A DNA stretch of 64,000 bases from Strigops habroptila (taxonomy: Eukaryota; Chordata; Aves; Psittaciformes; Psittacidae): assembly GCF_004027225.2 (NCBI RefSeq), contig NC_044291.2:11206707-11270706 (forward strand), in the 5' to 3' direction. Position numbers and translations under genes: made by a program. Shown one piece after another: positions 1 through 11,660 of the stretch. Each line of letters starts with the position of its first letter. The first letter of the stretch is position 1. The notes under the pieces were generated by a model. It did no database searches, was not told where the DNA came from, and saw only the letters and a list, made by a program, of their open reading frames with translations.

Positions 1-261
1 GGGACGGTGACTCAGCCCCACGTAATCTCACAGCTTGGTGGCACTTCTTGACCATCAGACAGTTCAACCTCTGCTTTTCCTGGCTCTGACAAATGGCCGG
101 GCAGGTCGGACGGGGGGGTCTCACATACGGAACGACTTGAGTTGAATAACCATTGAATTCAGTCACAAAATCCTGTTGACTTCAATGGGATGAGAATTTT
201 GCTCTGGGCAAGTAAGACCAGCTGTGTACTTCTCCTCTTACTCTCCTGTCTCACTTGGCAG

Positions 262-3200
262 TACTCACCCAAAGCACACACATGGGTTCGTCCAGAGGCA
301 GCCAACATTTTTGGGGCGCTGGATCTTGGAGGAGCATCCACCCAAATCAGCTTTGTGCCCGAAGGTTCAGTGGTAAACTGGAAGGAAGGCTCCAAGTTCA
401 CACTGTACGGCTATGACTACAACATCTACACACACAGCTACCTCTGCTACGGCCAGAATGAGATGCTGAAGCGACTGGCAAAGGAATTGATTGCGGTGAG
501 AGCAGGACTAGGGGGGGAATTGGACTCTGGTCTCATGATACCAGCAACAGGCTTTTTAATGCATAAGGTAAGAACAGGCAAAGCTCTTCCAGAGAGGCAT
601 CAGCAGGCACTGAGAACAGGTACAGCCTGTGAAAGCAAAGGTAAGCAGATGTGGAGGGGAGCATGGGAAGCATCAGAAGGGGCAGCTCAGGAGAGAACTT
701 CTAGTTGTACACAGCTGCCTCACATAGGGTGTAGAAAAGGCAGGACCAGGCTCTTCTCGGAGGGGAAAACTGAAAGGGCAAGAGGCAATGGGCAGAAGGT
801 GGAACATACAAGTTTCCAACCTATGTCCTATGAAGAGAGGCTGAGAGAGCTGAGCTGGTTCAGCCTGGAGAAGCGAAGGCTCCTTAAGAGGAGATCTTAG
901 AGCAGCTCCAGTGCATAAAGGGGCTACAAGAAAGCTGGAGAGGGGCTTTGGACAAGGGCCTGGAGGGACAGGACAAGGGGAATGCCTTTAACCTGCCAGA
1001 GGGGAGATTGAGACGAGCTTTTAGGCAGAAGCTCTTCCCTGTGAGGGTGCTGAGGCGCTGGCACAGGGTGCCCAGAGAAGCTGTGGCTGCCCCATCCCTG
1101 GCAGTGTTCAAGGCCAGGTTGGACACAGGGGCTTGGAGCAACCTGCTCTAGTGGAAGGTGTCCCTGCCCGTGGCAGGGGGTTGGAACTGGATGAGCTTTA
1201 AGGTCCCTTCCAACACAAACCAATCTGGGATTCTATGATTCTGATTCAAATGCAGGGGAAATGTTTTTCCCAATGAGAACAGTATTTGGTGGGAGCACTG
1301 GGTGACTCTCGTGCCTGAGCTGCCTGCCAGCAGGGTTTGGAGGAGGCTACAGCCTGCGGTTTTGCTGCCCCCAGGAGTCGGCCCCCAGCACGCGAGTCCA
1401 TCACCCCTGCTACCCAAAAGACTACAATGAAACTGTGTCGCTGTCTTCCTTCCGCACCAGCCCCTGCACGAACCAGAGCGACCTGCGCCTGGGCCCTGGC
1501 GACAGGAACGTCACCCTGGAGGGCAGGGGCGATGCCAACGGGTGCCTGGCTGCTATCAAGAAGCTCTTCAACTTCTCCGCGTGTGGCGAGAGCCAGGACT
1601 GCACCTTCGATGGCATCTACCAGCCGCCGGTCAGAGGACAGTTTGTTGTAAGGCAAATCCTGTCCTCCCATCTCCTGTCCTCCCACCTCCATGGCAGAGC
1701 ATGTACTGTGGTGTCCCTGTGTGCCCCGTGGCATTGTCACTTCCCCGCAGCAAAATGGGGGCAAAAAGCTCCCAAGTTACCCCTGCCCCAGGGCACACCA
1801 GGGGTTGCTGCTGCCTGGTTTTCCAGCTAGGTCTCCAAATGGGACCATGTTAATGAAACGGGTGATTAGCCAAATCCCAGGGTTTCAGTAATAAAGCCCA
1901 GCTTAGCCAGCAGCCTTCAGCCAAGGTGCTGGATGTGCTGCTGCAGCCAGCAGGCACCTACACCCCAGCCCACCGTCTCTGCTGGGACACGGACAGTGAT
2001 GCCCTGGGACTATACAAGGGTGGGACAAACTGCAGCTGCCTGGTGGGGTTCTCCACTGTAGCTCAATGGTGTTTCTGCCTCTCGCCTTTCAGGCCTTCTC
2101 TGCCTTCTACTATAACTTCAAGTTCCTCAACCTGACCGAGGGGCAGCTGCTGGCCACTGTCAGGGAGACCATTGAACATTTCTGCACGAGAAGCTGGGAA
2201 GATGTATGTTCCCCATGGCGGGAGGCAGTGTGGAAGCTTCACAAGCAAAGGGGCCCTGGAGTGGGGGAAGAGGAGTGGGGACCCCTCCAGGGCAAGGCTC
2301 CCTGATTGCTGAGCTGTGCCTGACACAGCGGAGCCATCCCTGAGCAATGTGTGGGAGTCAGGACTGTCCTGCACCCACCTTGGGGACCTTCCTTGCTCAT
2401 CTAACAAAGGGAAAGGGGCAGCCAGGGCAGGTGAAGCCAGCAGAAGCTCCTCTCCAGCACAGGAGCTGGGGATAGGAGTGGGTCTGTAGCACTGGAGGAT
2501 GGTGAGAGGAGACCCAGCTGCTGGCGCCACTTTGGAGGTGAGTCAAATGGGGATGGATAAGGCCAAGAGATGTGCTAAGACCACCATGGGGCAGAGAGCA
2601 GGAGCCTCATGCACAAGGAGGCTGAGATGGGAGAATCTGGGGCAGGAGGAGCTCCAGTATGTCTCTCTGTTCCCATGTAGAATGTAAAATCCTCTTAAAG
2701 ATTGTTGTCCTGTGTGGACAGGTCCCAAATGCCTGCTTGGTCCAGAGTCTTTTTCTGGATGCTGGTGACTGCAGAGCCATTGCTCCTCATGCAGCACTCG
2801 TCAGGGCAGTGTCCCTGCACGAAAACTGCCTGTAAATAACTTCGCTTCTCCAAACATGTCCCCACCTCAGCTCTCTGCTAGCTACCCTGAAGAGAACCCT
2901 CAGCGCCTGCCTAAATACTGCACCAACGCCAACTACATCCTCACCCTCCTCCTCGATGCCTACAAGTTCAACGAGACCAGCTGGAACAACATCATCTTCC
3001 AGATGAAGGTAGGCAGCAAATCCAGCCTGTGGGCAGGAGCAGAGGAGGAAAAGAGACAGCTTCCCATGTCAGGTGCTGCGAGAGCCACATTCCAGAAAGC
3101 TGCTCTCTGGGCTGCAGCCGGTGCTGTTGCTGTGGCTTTCCTGCAGGGTAACTCGTGTCCCCTCTCCCTGCGCAGGTGGGGAGCACCGACGTGGGCTGGA

Positions 3201-3358
3201 CACTGGGGCACATGCTCAACCTCACCAACATGATCCCAGCGGAGGCTCCGGCGTGGGTGAAGGGGCACGTTCCTTCCCTGTGGGCTGCGGCCATCACCTT
3301 CATCATCCTCACCCTTGCCTTGGGGCTCGCTGCCCTGGTCCTGCTCCTGTGCATGTAG
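262..3358 (+). CDS. ENTPD8-like: ENTPD8-like ecto-nucleoside triphosphate diphosphohydrolase, copy A (exons 5-9, 5' end outside window)
   Basis: Exons seen: 262-495, 1375-1647, 2093-2203, 2871-3008 and 3176-3358 (stop TAG at 3356-3358), all with AG/GT borders and phase 0, giving 312 aa. This is the C-terminal part of a membrane ecto-ATPase/ADPase that hydrolyses extracellular nucleotides. Visible marks are the ACR4 motif [11 protein letters not shown] in the first exon, the [10 protein letters not shown] segment, NFSACGESQDC followed by YQPPVRGQF, the ACR5 motif [17 protein letters not shown], and a last membrane helix (SLWAAAITFIILTLALGL) ending after only a few residues, so the cytosolic tail is very short. 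Exons 1-4 must lie left of the window. It differs clearly from copies B and C and shows no sign of recent conversion with them. A canonical polyadenylation signal lies about 0.93 kb after the stop. ENTPD1 was considered, but the exon plan and cluster position favour ENTPD8. Confidence 0.85.
826..1244 (+). mobile_element. CR1 LINE, 5'-truncated 3' end
   Basis: The copy runs from the GCTGAGAGAGCT segment to a GATTCTATGATTCTGATT tail. It lies in intron 5 of ENTPD8-like copy A in the same orientation as the gene. The open frames here are chance translations of the repeat. Confidence 0.9.
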
Positions 3359-4290
3359 GAGCCCAGCCAGGTTTCAGAGCCTGGTAGGCGTGCATCAGGG
3401 CTGGACAACCATCAGTGCGGGGTCTCCCCTGCTCCTGCCCACAGGGCTGGCAGCCTGGGGCTGGTTCAGTGATGCTGAGCACCTCGACAGCACCCAAGAA
3501 CTGAGGTATAGTGTCCCATGGGACTAGCCTCACCATGCAGATAAGTGGTGAGCTTTCCAGGGAAGCTCTGCCTATGCACCACAGAAACCTCGACCATGTC
3601 CATCTGCCTCCTTACCCCACTATGCCTGTTACAGATGTGGCCTCCATCCCACCAGCTGGCACATGGGGCCATGGAGAAACAGCCTGGCTATGGAAGAGCT
3701 CCCTGAGTGCCAGACTGATAGTGCACGGCTGCAAGCACTTGTGACTGGATGCTTGGTGCAATGCTGGGTCTGGTTCATGCCCCTCACAGCCTTGCAGGTC
3801 CCTGTGAGGGGCATGAAATGCTCTGCAGTACCACATTTGGCTCTCCTGAGGGTGTATCATGTGGGCTTACCTGATGGTCTTGGAGACAGAGGCAAAATTG
3901 AGCATCCAAAGTCAGAAACATGGTCCATGCCTCCCCAGAGAGTCTGTCTTGTCTCATCTCATCTTCCCTTTCCTCTGGGATAAAGGGATCGATGTTCCTG
4001 AATGTCTTCCTGGAGTAAACACTGTCCCACCATCAGGCCTGGACACTATCCCACCATCTGTGTAGTGGGACATTCATATGTCCCATCATCTGAAAACCCT
4101 GTCCCACAATGGGAGTCAGGCTGCTAGTCCTGCCCTGACCCTGCACATGGGGCTGAGCTGGATCCTGCTCACAACTGCACCCCTGCCTTTGCTGTGGATT
4201 CTTCTTGGTTTTTGTCTGCCTACAGATGATTCAGTGGTTCTGTGCCTCCCAGCAGCAAGCAGCTGACATTTGGTGTCCCTGAGACATCCA

Positions 4291-4296
4291 AATAAA
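4291..4296 (+). terminator. Polyadenylation signal of ENTPD8-like copy A
   Basis: An AATAAA hexamer sits about 930 bases after the copy A stop. The 3,359-4,290 stretch holds no other gene and is best read as the 3' untranslated region. Around 4,013-4,060 the phrase CTATCCCACCATC and close variants recur, a small imperfect repeat. Confidence 0.6.
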
Positions 4297-4615
4297 TACT
4301 GTGATAGGCAGCAAACAGGGAAATGCTGTTCCTTGGCTCCTGAACACTTGTGATTTTATGATTTCCATCTCCCAGGTAAGGGCTGGTGATGACAACAGGG
4401 ACTCGGGGCCAGTCAACATCACTCAGTGCTATGGCAGATGCCCCGGAGACCCTGCAGTATCTGCCAGATGTTGAAAAGAAGCCAGCAGGGAGAGGCCTTT
4501 CCCTGCTGAAAGCTGGGGTGTCTTAACTCACCCAGACACTGGCTGCCAGTGGGACCCCCCAGAAATGTAAGGGGGCCCTGATATGTCCTGGCTGCATTCC
4601 CAAATCACCTGTGTG

Positions 4616-4696
4616 CTGGTCCCTGCCCGTGGCAGGAGTTGGAACTGGATGATCTCAAGGTCCTTTCCAACCCAAACCATTCTGTGACTCTATGAA
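4616..4696 (+). mobile_element. CR1 LINE, short 3' end fragment
   Basis: Only the last ~80 bases of a CR1 are present, from GGTCCCTGCCCGTGGCAGG to CTGTGACTCTATG. It lies between the convergent genes A and B. Confidence 0.85.
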
Positions 4697-4699
4697 AGG

Positions 4700-5305
4700 G
4701 AGGGTGAGATGTCTGCCACACACAGCGGGGGGGTGCAGCTGGACTGGAGAAGAACCTTGTGCAGGAGAGCAGGGGGCTGCTGCCATCACCCACCTCACAG
4801 GGCTTCCCAGCCACGGGCAGAGCCTGAGATCCATCTCCCCTGCATAGACCCAGTGCTGCTGCCCCTCTGCCTGGTGGTGGCTATGCCAATGCAGACCTTT
4901 GCCCTGGGATGGGGCAGGTCATGTCTGCCCCACATGGGCTACCTGCTGCAGGCTGTAACCAGCCCCATGATGACCCCATTGCTGCCAGTCACCCCTTCTC
5001 CCTGACCCACCACCTCCAGCCACCCCACATCACTGCAGTCCCCATGCCCCCAGCACTGAGCCCCTGCCCCACATGGCCATGCCCTCCCTCCTAGAGCATC
5101 TCCAGCCAGCAGTGAGAGGAAAGGAAAACCAGACAGCACAGCTACAAGGAGGAGATTTTAAAGCTCACCAGGCCAGGACACAGGTACCCACGTTACACAT
5201 TCATTCACAGCTCCTGGACATGGGGATGATTCCCTGGTCTGCAGCTCCTCACACAAGTGCAGCAGCAGGACCAAGAGGCTTGGGCAGCCCCAGGAGCCAG
5301 CGCTG
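4700..5305. other. Intergenic stretch / putative 3' UTR of ENTPD8-like copy B
   Basis: No coding exon, repeat or RNA gene recognised. On the - strand this should carry the 3' untranslated region of copy B, but I see no canonical AATAAA or ATTAAA between 4,300 and 5,305, so the 3' end of that transcript is not defined. Confidence 0.4.
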
Positions 5306-8300
5306 CTAGAGACTCACATACCCAGAGGAGCTTTTCTGGCAGCATGTGAGTATGAGCAGGCAGAAGGTGAGGATGAGCATGGTGGCCAGTAGAACCGTGA
5401 CTGCTATCCAATTGCTTCTCTGGAGCCCTACGACTCTCTGGGGAATCTCCGAGGGAATCATGTTGGTGAGGTTGAGCATGTAGCCCAGGGTCCAGCCCAC
5501 ATCTACACCAGTGACCTGTGCAGACAGAGAAGGAAGAGGGATGGGACAGGCTGCACAGATAGAGTAGCCAAGGCAAAGGTAGCTGAGAAGGCCAACCCTG
5601 GGCATGGGCAATGGGCTGTGCTGCCCCATCACCCCCTGCTCCTGCCCTGGCACTCAGGGGCAGCAGCGGGGTGGGCAGGAGCCATTTCCTGGCACACAGG
5701 GTGGGAGCTGGGAGCTGCCGGGCACGTCCCTACCTGCCGGGCGAAGTGGATGTTAGGCCATGTTGTGTGGTTGAATCTGAAGCCTTGCAGGAGCAGGGCG
5801 AGGGTGTAGGTGCTGGCTGCACAAGCGTCACGGAGCTGGATCCTGCTTGTGGTGGGGAACTCCTGCTGCACCTGCAGAGGTGGAGGAGTGGGAGCAGTGC
5901 TTGGAGCACCCACACTGCAGGGAAACCCCCATGGTGCAGCTGGGAGTGAAGACCTGGCATGCCCGGGCCTGGGGAGCCGGGAGGCTGCTCTCCCGTCCCT
6001 CTCCCTGCCCAGGACCCTTGTGCTCCTCCCTGCTCTCTCCAGAGGATGGGCTGCAGATGAGTCCCAGGCTGCCCAGCGCCCAGGCACAGCAAGGGCAGGG
6101 GCTGCCATCCACTGGGCAGGATCTCACCTTCTCCCAGGTGCTGGTGCAGAACCTCCCAATGGCAGCATTGACTGAGCTCAGGGGCTGCCCTCCCGTCAGG
6201 TTCAGGAAGTGAAGGCTGTGATAAAGCCCCGAGAAGGCCTGTGGGTGTTGAAGACCAAAGGTGGCAAGTTAGTGAAGCACCCAGGGCTCTGCCACCCCAC
6301 CAGCCCTCTGCAGGCATCCCTAAGGCCACCCTCAGCTTGTCAACCCACTGCAACTGCTCTCCACACCAAAAGAGATGGGTGCTGTGACAGCAGAGATGTG
6401 GGTCTGCCTGGCGAGGACCCCATATGTCTCCATGCATTGGGCACATCCAGGGCTGGCACTGGTCAGAATTTGCTCCTACAGCAGATTTCCCGGGGTCGTG
6501 GCCAGCCTCTGGTGCCCCAAAACCCCACACCCCCCCCCCAGAAACAGGGATGGAGGTTCCTTACAAAGAACTGTCCCCGCACGGGCGGCTGATAGACCCC
6601 GTTGAACCCGCACGTGCTGTTGGCCCCACAGCTGAGGTTGAAGAGCTCCTGGACGGCGGCGCTGCACGCTGCCGGCTCCCCTGTCCCCGTCACCCTGAGG
6701 AGCTGTGCAGCGCTGGGGGTGCTCGGGGCACGCACACAGGGGCTGTCGTAGAGCTCTGCTGTGGTGATGTTCTCCTCGTATCCCCTGGGGTAGCAGGGGT
6801 GTGAGATCTGCTCGGTGGACGGGCTGGCCTGCAGAGAGCAGGAGCGTTAGCATCACCCTGGCACTGAGGATAGGGATGGAAAGGAGAGAAGCAGCCCACA
6901 GACGCCTGTTCCTACAACGGGACACCAGCATGCTGGCCCCACCACCCATGGGGGCTCATCCATGGGGTGCGGGCACAGAATTATGGGGACAAACATGGCA
7001 CAACCACACTGTGGTCAGGGATCAGCTGCATGCTCAAGGCCTTGGGGGTTTGCACCCTGTGCCGAGCATGGACCCATTTTGTCCCCTCTCTTCCTTTGCA
7101 GGGTCACCAGACTCAGGGAAGAGCCATGGCTGAGAAGCCATTTAAGCAAAACCAAAACTGATTTCTCTTTGCAACATGCTCTGGACATGGTCTTTTGCCC
7201 ATTCCAACCAGCACAAGCCAGCACTGAGCCCTCACCCCACAGCCAAGTTATAGACATGGAGGTCCCCCTGTGCAGCAACACCACCTCCCTTCCCCCTCCC
7301 GTGCCCATCCCTACTGCTGAAGACCAGCATGTTCTGATTCCTACCCATAAAACCAACCTATTCATTACTATGGTGATGCTAAAAAATCTTGCTGGGTGTT
7401 CCCCAGCCTCTCAGCAGGTTCCCTCCTCCAGGGATGGGTCCTTCCAGCCTCCTGAATGAGGCTGGGCAACAGAGCATCAGGACAGGGATGGAGATCCAAT
7501 GGGCATGATGGCCCTGAGACAGTGGCCCTGGGCACCCACCATCCCAGCAGTGCCTGTGGCCAGGCATCCTGCTTTGGGGTGTCCATCGCCATCTCAGTAC
7601 AGTCCTGAACAGTCTCAGTACAGGTTCTTGGATGTTGGGACCCCCCGGAGCTGCCTCCTGCCATGGTGGCCCTGTTGTATCCATCATCCTCACTGGGGCT
7701 TGCACAAAGGCACCCAGCCCAGCAGCAGTGACACCCAGTGGGTGCTGCCCACCAAGCTCCATAAGATCAGGGTTCAGGCTGCAGTAGAGGAGCACAAGGC
7801 TGGGGGCAGTTACCTGGTGTAAGGAAGCCGTCAGCATCTTCAGGGCTTGCTTTTGCCCATAGCAGAGGTAGCTGTGAGTGTAGATGGAGTAGTTGGTCCC
7901 GTACAGCCTGAGGAGGGCTCCTGTACTGCTGTCCTCTATGGTGGTCCCAGGAAGGAACGTGATCTGGGTTGAAGCCCCACCAAGGTCCAGAGCTCCGACC
8001 ACATCCTCTGCTGGTGGGTGGGTCCATGTGCCTGTGAGGGAGCACCGCCCCACACCGGGAGTCACCCACTGGGACTCGGCACGAGGGTACCGGCTTCCCA
8101 GCACAGCCTGTCGGGGGGGAAACCCCTGTGCCCACTGCCCAAGCCCACACCTTGACAAGCGTCTCCAGCAGGTAGTTGACGCTGATCCAGCCGAAGGAGC
8201 CCTCCTCATTCCCCGTCAGGACCTGAGCTCCGCGGAACTCCACTGGGTACTCGCCAATGGCCTTGGCCACCTCGGCAAAGACCTGCTGGGCCTTGGTGCT

Positions 8301-11134
8301 GTTCTGCTCCCTGCCCGGGGAAGGAGATGGACACTGCGAGTGGAGCAGGCAATGGCCGGGCAGCTCCAGCGCAGGGCTGACAGCGAGAGGCTGCGGCTGC
8401 TGCCAAGGAACAGAGACAGGGCAAAGCCACCAGATCCCTCCTCTGCTGCGCTGGGAGTCTCCCTAAAAATGCTGCCTGTGTGCTCGGCCTGAACACAGGA
8501 AGGTTCATGCAAAGGAGGTTCTGGCAAAGCAGGGCCACGGAGCTGCTGCGAGGGCTGGAGCAGCTCTGCTCTGGAGCCAGGCTGAGAGAGCTGGGCTGGG
8601 TCAGCCTGGAAAAGAGAAGGCTCCTTAAGGGGAGACCTTAGAGCAGCTCCAGTGCCTAAAGGGGCTCCAGGAAACCTGGAGAGGGGCTTTGGACGAGGGC
8701 CTGGAGGGACAGGACAGGGGGAATGGCTTTAACCTGCCAGAGGGGAGATTGAGATGAGCTCTTAGGCAGCTCTTCCCTGTGAGGGTGCTGAGGCACTGGC
8801 ACAGGGTGCCCAGAGAAGCCGTGGCTGCCCCATCCCTGGCAGTGTTCAAGGCCAGGTTGGACACAGGGGCTTGGAGCAACCTGCTCTAGTGGAAGGTGTC
8901 CCTGCCTGTGGCAGGGCGTTAGAACTGGAGGAGCTTTGAGGTCCCTTCAACCCAAACCACTCTGGGATTCTGTGATCCACCCCAGGAGCTGCTGGTGGTG
9001 GTGTGGGCTGTGGGGTTTCTCCATGGGCACAGCGAGCATCTCTCTTGGACACCCCGTAGGCTGCAGATGTGGATTCTCTGCCCACCCCCGTGGCCTCTGG
9101 GGCAGCCCCCCCATGCCCTTAGCCCCTTGTGCCCCAGCCCCATCCCAGCCCCTGCCCAGGCTCCAGTGCAGAAGCACGTGGTGGGGAGGGTGGAGGTGTC
9201 GGCTCCGCGCTGCGCTGTACCTCAGCAGCCGCATGCCCGCTGTGGCCCCCAGGTAGGTGGGGGTCTCCCGCTGCTGCTCTGCCGGGATGATCTCCATGGC
9301 CTTGTCCAGGCAGGGCTTCAGGCTGGCTCCAGCCCCGGCGGGGTCGTCAGCATAGCTGGAGATGCCGGGTCCTGCAGGAGAACACCATGTCATGGAGCCA
9401 GATCAGTGACACCCAGGAGGGACAGAACAGCAGGGACATGTACAGCCCTTCCTCAGGCCCAGGTTGCTCTCTGGACCAACTTGGCAGATGTTCTGGTCAC
9501 AGCCGCGAACTTTGCTGTGTTTGGTGCCACAGAGATACCAAAATGAAAACTGCTGACCCAGGGAGCCATTGGGAACCACATAGAGACAAACAGGAGAACC
9601 GCAGTCATGTTTTGGGACTTCTGCAAAGCTTTTAGGAGGCCTCATCGGTACACAGGGCTGCATGCAGGGATAAGAAGACAAGGGTGATTTAAACTAACAG
9701 ACAATAGATTTGGAGTAGATCTTAGGCAGAAGTTCTTCGCTGAGAGGGTGCTGAGGTGGTAGCACAGGGTGCCCAGAGAAGCTGTGGCTGCCCCATCCCT
9801 GGCAGTGTTCAAGGCCAGGTTGGACACAGGGGCTTGGAGCAACCTGCTCTAGTGGAAGGTGTCCCTGCCCGTGGCAGGGGGTTGGAACTGGAGGAACTTT
9901 AAGGTCCCTTCCAACCCAATCCACTCTGTGATTCTAGCTTATTGAAGAAGCTGTGAAGAGATGTTGTGGGACGAAGAGCCAAGGAAGCCGTGACACGGGG
10001 GAGGAGCAAACTCTGCCCATCCAGCATCCCAAGCTGTGAGTTGTTGCAAAACCACCACCTGCAAGACGGGACTTGGCTCCAGGAACCACGCTAACAGGGC
10101 CAGGATCCTCACCCAGCTCTGCATCACCCATTTACTGTGGGGCTCCCTGTAGTGCAGACTCTCAACACTTTACTTTGGTTCTCCCAACAGGCCACCTCTC
10201 TTTGTCCCAGCACAGGCCAAAAGACTCAGCTCACCAGCGATGCTGTGGGAGTCTGGGACAGAAATGCAGGAGCCTGGGAGGGAGGGTCGGAGACATCCTG
10301 GCACTCACCGGCTGCAGTGCAGGCCTCCACCTGGGACACGATGCCGGTGCCGTTCTCCTTGCCCGCAGGCCACCGGTAGACGTAGAGAGCCGTGTGTGTG
10401 GAGCCAGCGTCAAACACCAGCCCATACTGGGGGCAGAGGGGACATAGGTCACAGCGGGCTCAGACTGCACTGGGTCCCGCAGGGGCTTCTGAGGCTGCTG
10501 CTCTCAGTTCCGGCACGTGAGCAGCACAGGCGTGTGGGCCCAACCTCCCTCCACCTCCAAGCCCCCTGATTTAGCCATTCAAAGGAGCTGCAGCTCAGGA
10601 AGGAAAGACGTGCAGGTCAGCAGGGTGATCTGCAGGGCATCCAGGAAGGCATCCAGGCATCTGTCCCAGGGCTGCTCCCAGACCTTTGGGAACAGAAACT
10701 CTCACAAGCCCTGACTATTTTTTAACAGCCAGCAGAAAGCGATAGGAGATGAAACCCCACCACGTGACCTGGATGGCTGAAAAGAGGAGAGGAAGTGTCT
10801 GGGGTGGCAGATGGAGCAGCTCCCAGGAGGGCTGTTCTTCCATCCTTAGCAAGGAGCCAGGACCATGACTGAGGGGGTGATTGATCTACCTTGATCAGGT
10901 CAAGCCCTGATAGGGCTGGCTATGGGAAGACTTGCAAGCGGGGAGGAGGGCAGAGCTGCTGGAGGGGTGAGAGGTGGGAAGGAGCTGGTGGTCCCACCGG
11001 GCACCTACTTTGTTCCTGGCAGGAAGGGCAGCATCCTTTGCTGGGGTCAGGAGCAGGAGGAATGCGGCCGCCCCCAGCGCTCCCAGCACGGCCACCGAGC
11101 CGCAGCCCAGCGCCCTGAGCGCGGGGCTCCGCAT
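5306..11134 (-). CDS. ENTPD8-like: ENTPD8-like ecto-nucleoside triphosphate diphosphohydrolase, copy B (9 exons)
   Basis: Exons on the - strand: 11134-11009 (ATG), 10426-10309, 9371-9221, 8310-8151, 8044-7814 by homology (or from 8068), 6828-6565, 6238-6128, 5871-5734 and 5515-5306 (stop). These give 502 aa with the homologous exon 5, or 510 aa with the upstream acceptor. The predicted enzyme is a two-pass cell-surface protein hydrolysing extracellular ATP and ADP. Visible are an N-terminal membrane anchor (residues about 12-30), ACR1 [10 protein letters not shown]2 [12 protein letters not shown]3 [19 protein letters not shown]4 [14 protein letters not shown]5 [17 protein letters not shown] and a C-terminal helix followed by a 10-15 residue tail. 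Exon lengths match copy C except exons 1, 8 and 9. Exons 3, 4 and 6 are almost identical to copy C, while exons 1, 5, 7, 8 and 9 are well diverged. At the homologous exon 5 border the base pair before the exon is GG, not AG, so splicing there must shift or fail. The reading frame is otherwise open. Confidence 0.82.
8122..9430 (-). repeat. Inverted-repeat arm shared with copy C (probable gene-conversion tract)
   Basis: This segment (exons 3 and 4, intron 3 with its CR1, and short parts of introns 2 and 4 of copy B) is nearly identical, in inverted orientation, to 16800-18113 in copy C. Intron 3 is 910 bases here and 913 in copy C, and the difference equals one 3-base deletion. Similarity stops abruptly in introns 2 and 4, while neighbouring exons are much more diverged. 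Confidence 0.85.
8534..8977 (+). mobile_element. CR1 LINE in intron 3 of ENTPD8-like copy B
   Basis: A 5'-truncated CR1 with its 3' tail GGGATTCTGTGAT at the right, antisense to copy B. The same insertion, with the same truncation point and the same flanks, sits in intron 3 of copy C at 17256-17702. A 3-base deletion near 8,767 (GGCAGCTCTTCC against GGCAGAAGCTCTTCC) separates the two. Confidence 0.92.
9681..9940 (+). mobile_element. CR1 LINE in intron 2 of ENTPD8-like copy B
   Basis: A 5'-truncated CR1 ending in CCACTCTGTGATTCTA. Its left part (GATTTAAACTAACAG...) differs from the common type in this window, so it is another subfamily. It is absent from intron 2 of copy C and lies outside the near-identical tract. 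Confidence 0.88.
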
Positions 11135-11660
11135 CCCTCAGCCGGGATGGTCTCTCCAAGGGCAGCCCCAGCCCCTCCCCAGCTCCCCTTGAGCCAGCGG
11201 CGCGGGCGGGACCTCGGGACACGGCGCGTGTGGGACCGTGACCTGGCCCCGGGGGCGGCAGCGGAGCAACGCCGGGGGCAGCAGCTGAGCCCGCGGAAAG
11301 GGACGGGCGGCGGCTGCCTCGGGCCCAGGGGGGAATGGCCGCGGTCCCTGCGCGACCTGCGCTGCCTCTACTGCCTGCCCCTGCCCGCGCTGCCTGCCCC
11401 TGCCTGCGCTGCCTGCCACTGCCTGCTCCTGCCTGCGCTGCCTCTACTGCCTGCCCCTGCCCGCGCTGCCTGCCCCTGCCTGCGCTGCCTGCCACTGCCT
11501 GCTCCTGCCTGCGCTGCCTCTACTGCCTGTACCCGTCCCGGGGCGATGCAAAGCGAAAGTGCGGCCTGGACCGGCACCGCGTGTCCGGGTTCCCTCCCAG
11601 GCCGGCCCGCGGCGAGGGCGGGGCAACACCCGGCCTGCCCGCACCGCTTCCTGTGCTCTG
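11095..11660. promoter_or_regulatory. CpG-rich 5' region of ENTPD8-like copy B
   Basis: GC- and CpG-rich sequence surrounds and precedes (on the - strand) the copy B start codon at 11134. It contains several GGGCGG-like and CGCGG blocks and no TATA box that I can see. It is a candidate promoter by position and composition only; no transcription start can be fixed. Confidence 0.45.
11355..11530. repeat. Minisatellite, 76-base unit, just over two copies
   Basis: The phrase GCTGCCTCTACTGCCTG recurs at 11361, 11437 and 11513, a spacing of exactly 76 bases. Inside the unit the shorter motif CTGCCTGCCCCTGCC is itself repeated. Long open frames over this segment on both strands come from the repeat and its lack of stops, not from a gene. 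More CCCTGCCTGCA repeats follow at about 11,690-11,725. Confidence 0.85.

Noticed and set aside
190-900. A single 236-codon open frame at the left edge
   Set aside because: Only 262-495 is exon (ACR4 region of ENTPD8-like copy A). The rest is read-through into intron and a CR1; the AG and GT borders and homology end the exon at 495.
262-3358. Identification of copy A as ENTPD1 or ENTPD2
   Set aside because: Some segments resemble ENTPD1, but it is clustered with ENTPD8 and shares its exon lengths and the YQPPVRGQF segment; ENTPD8-like is the safer call.
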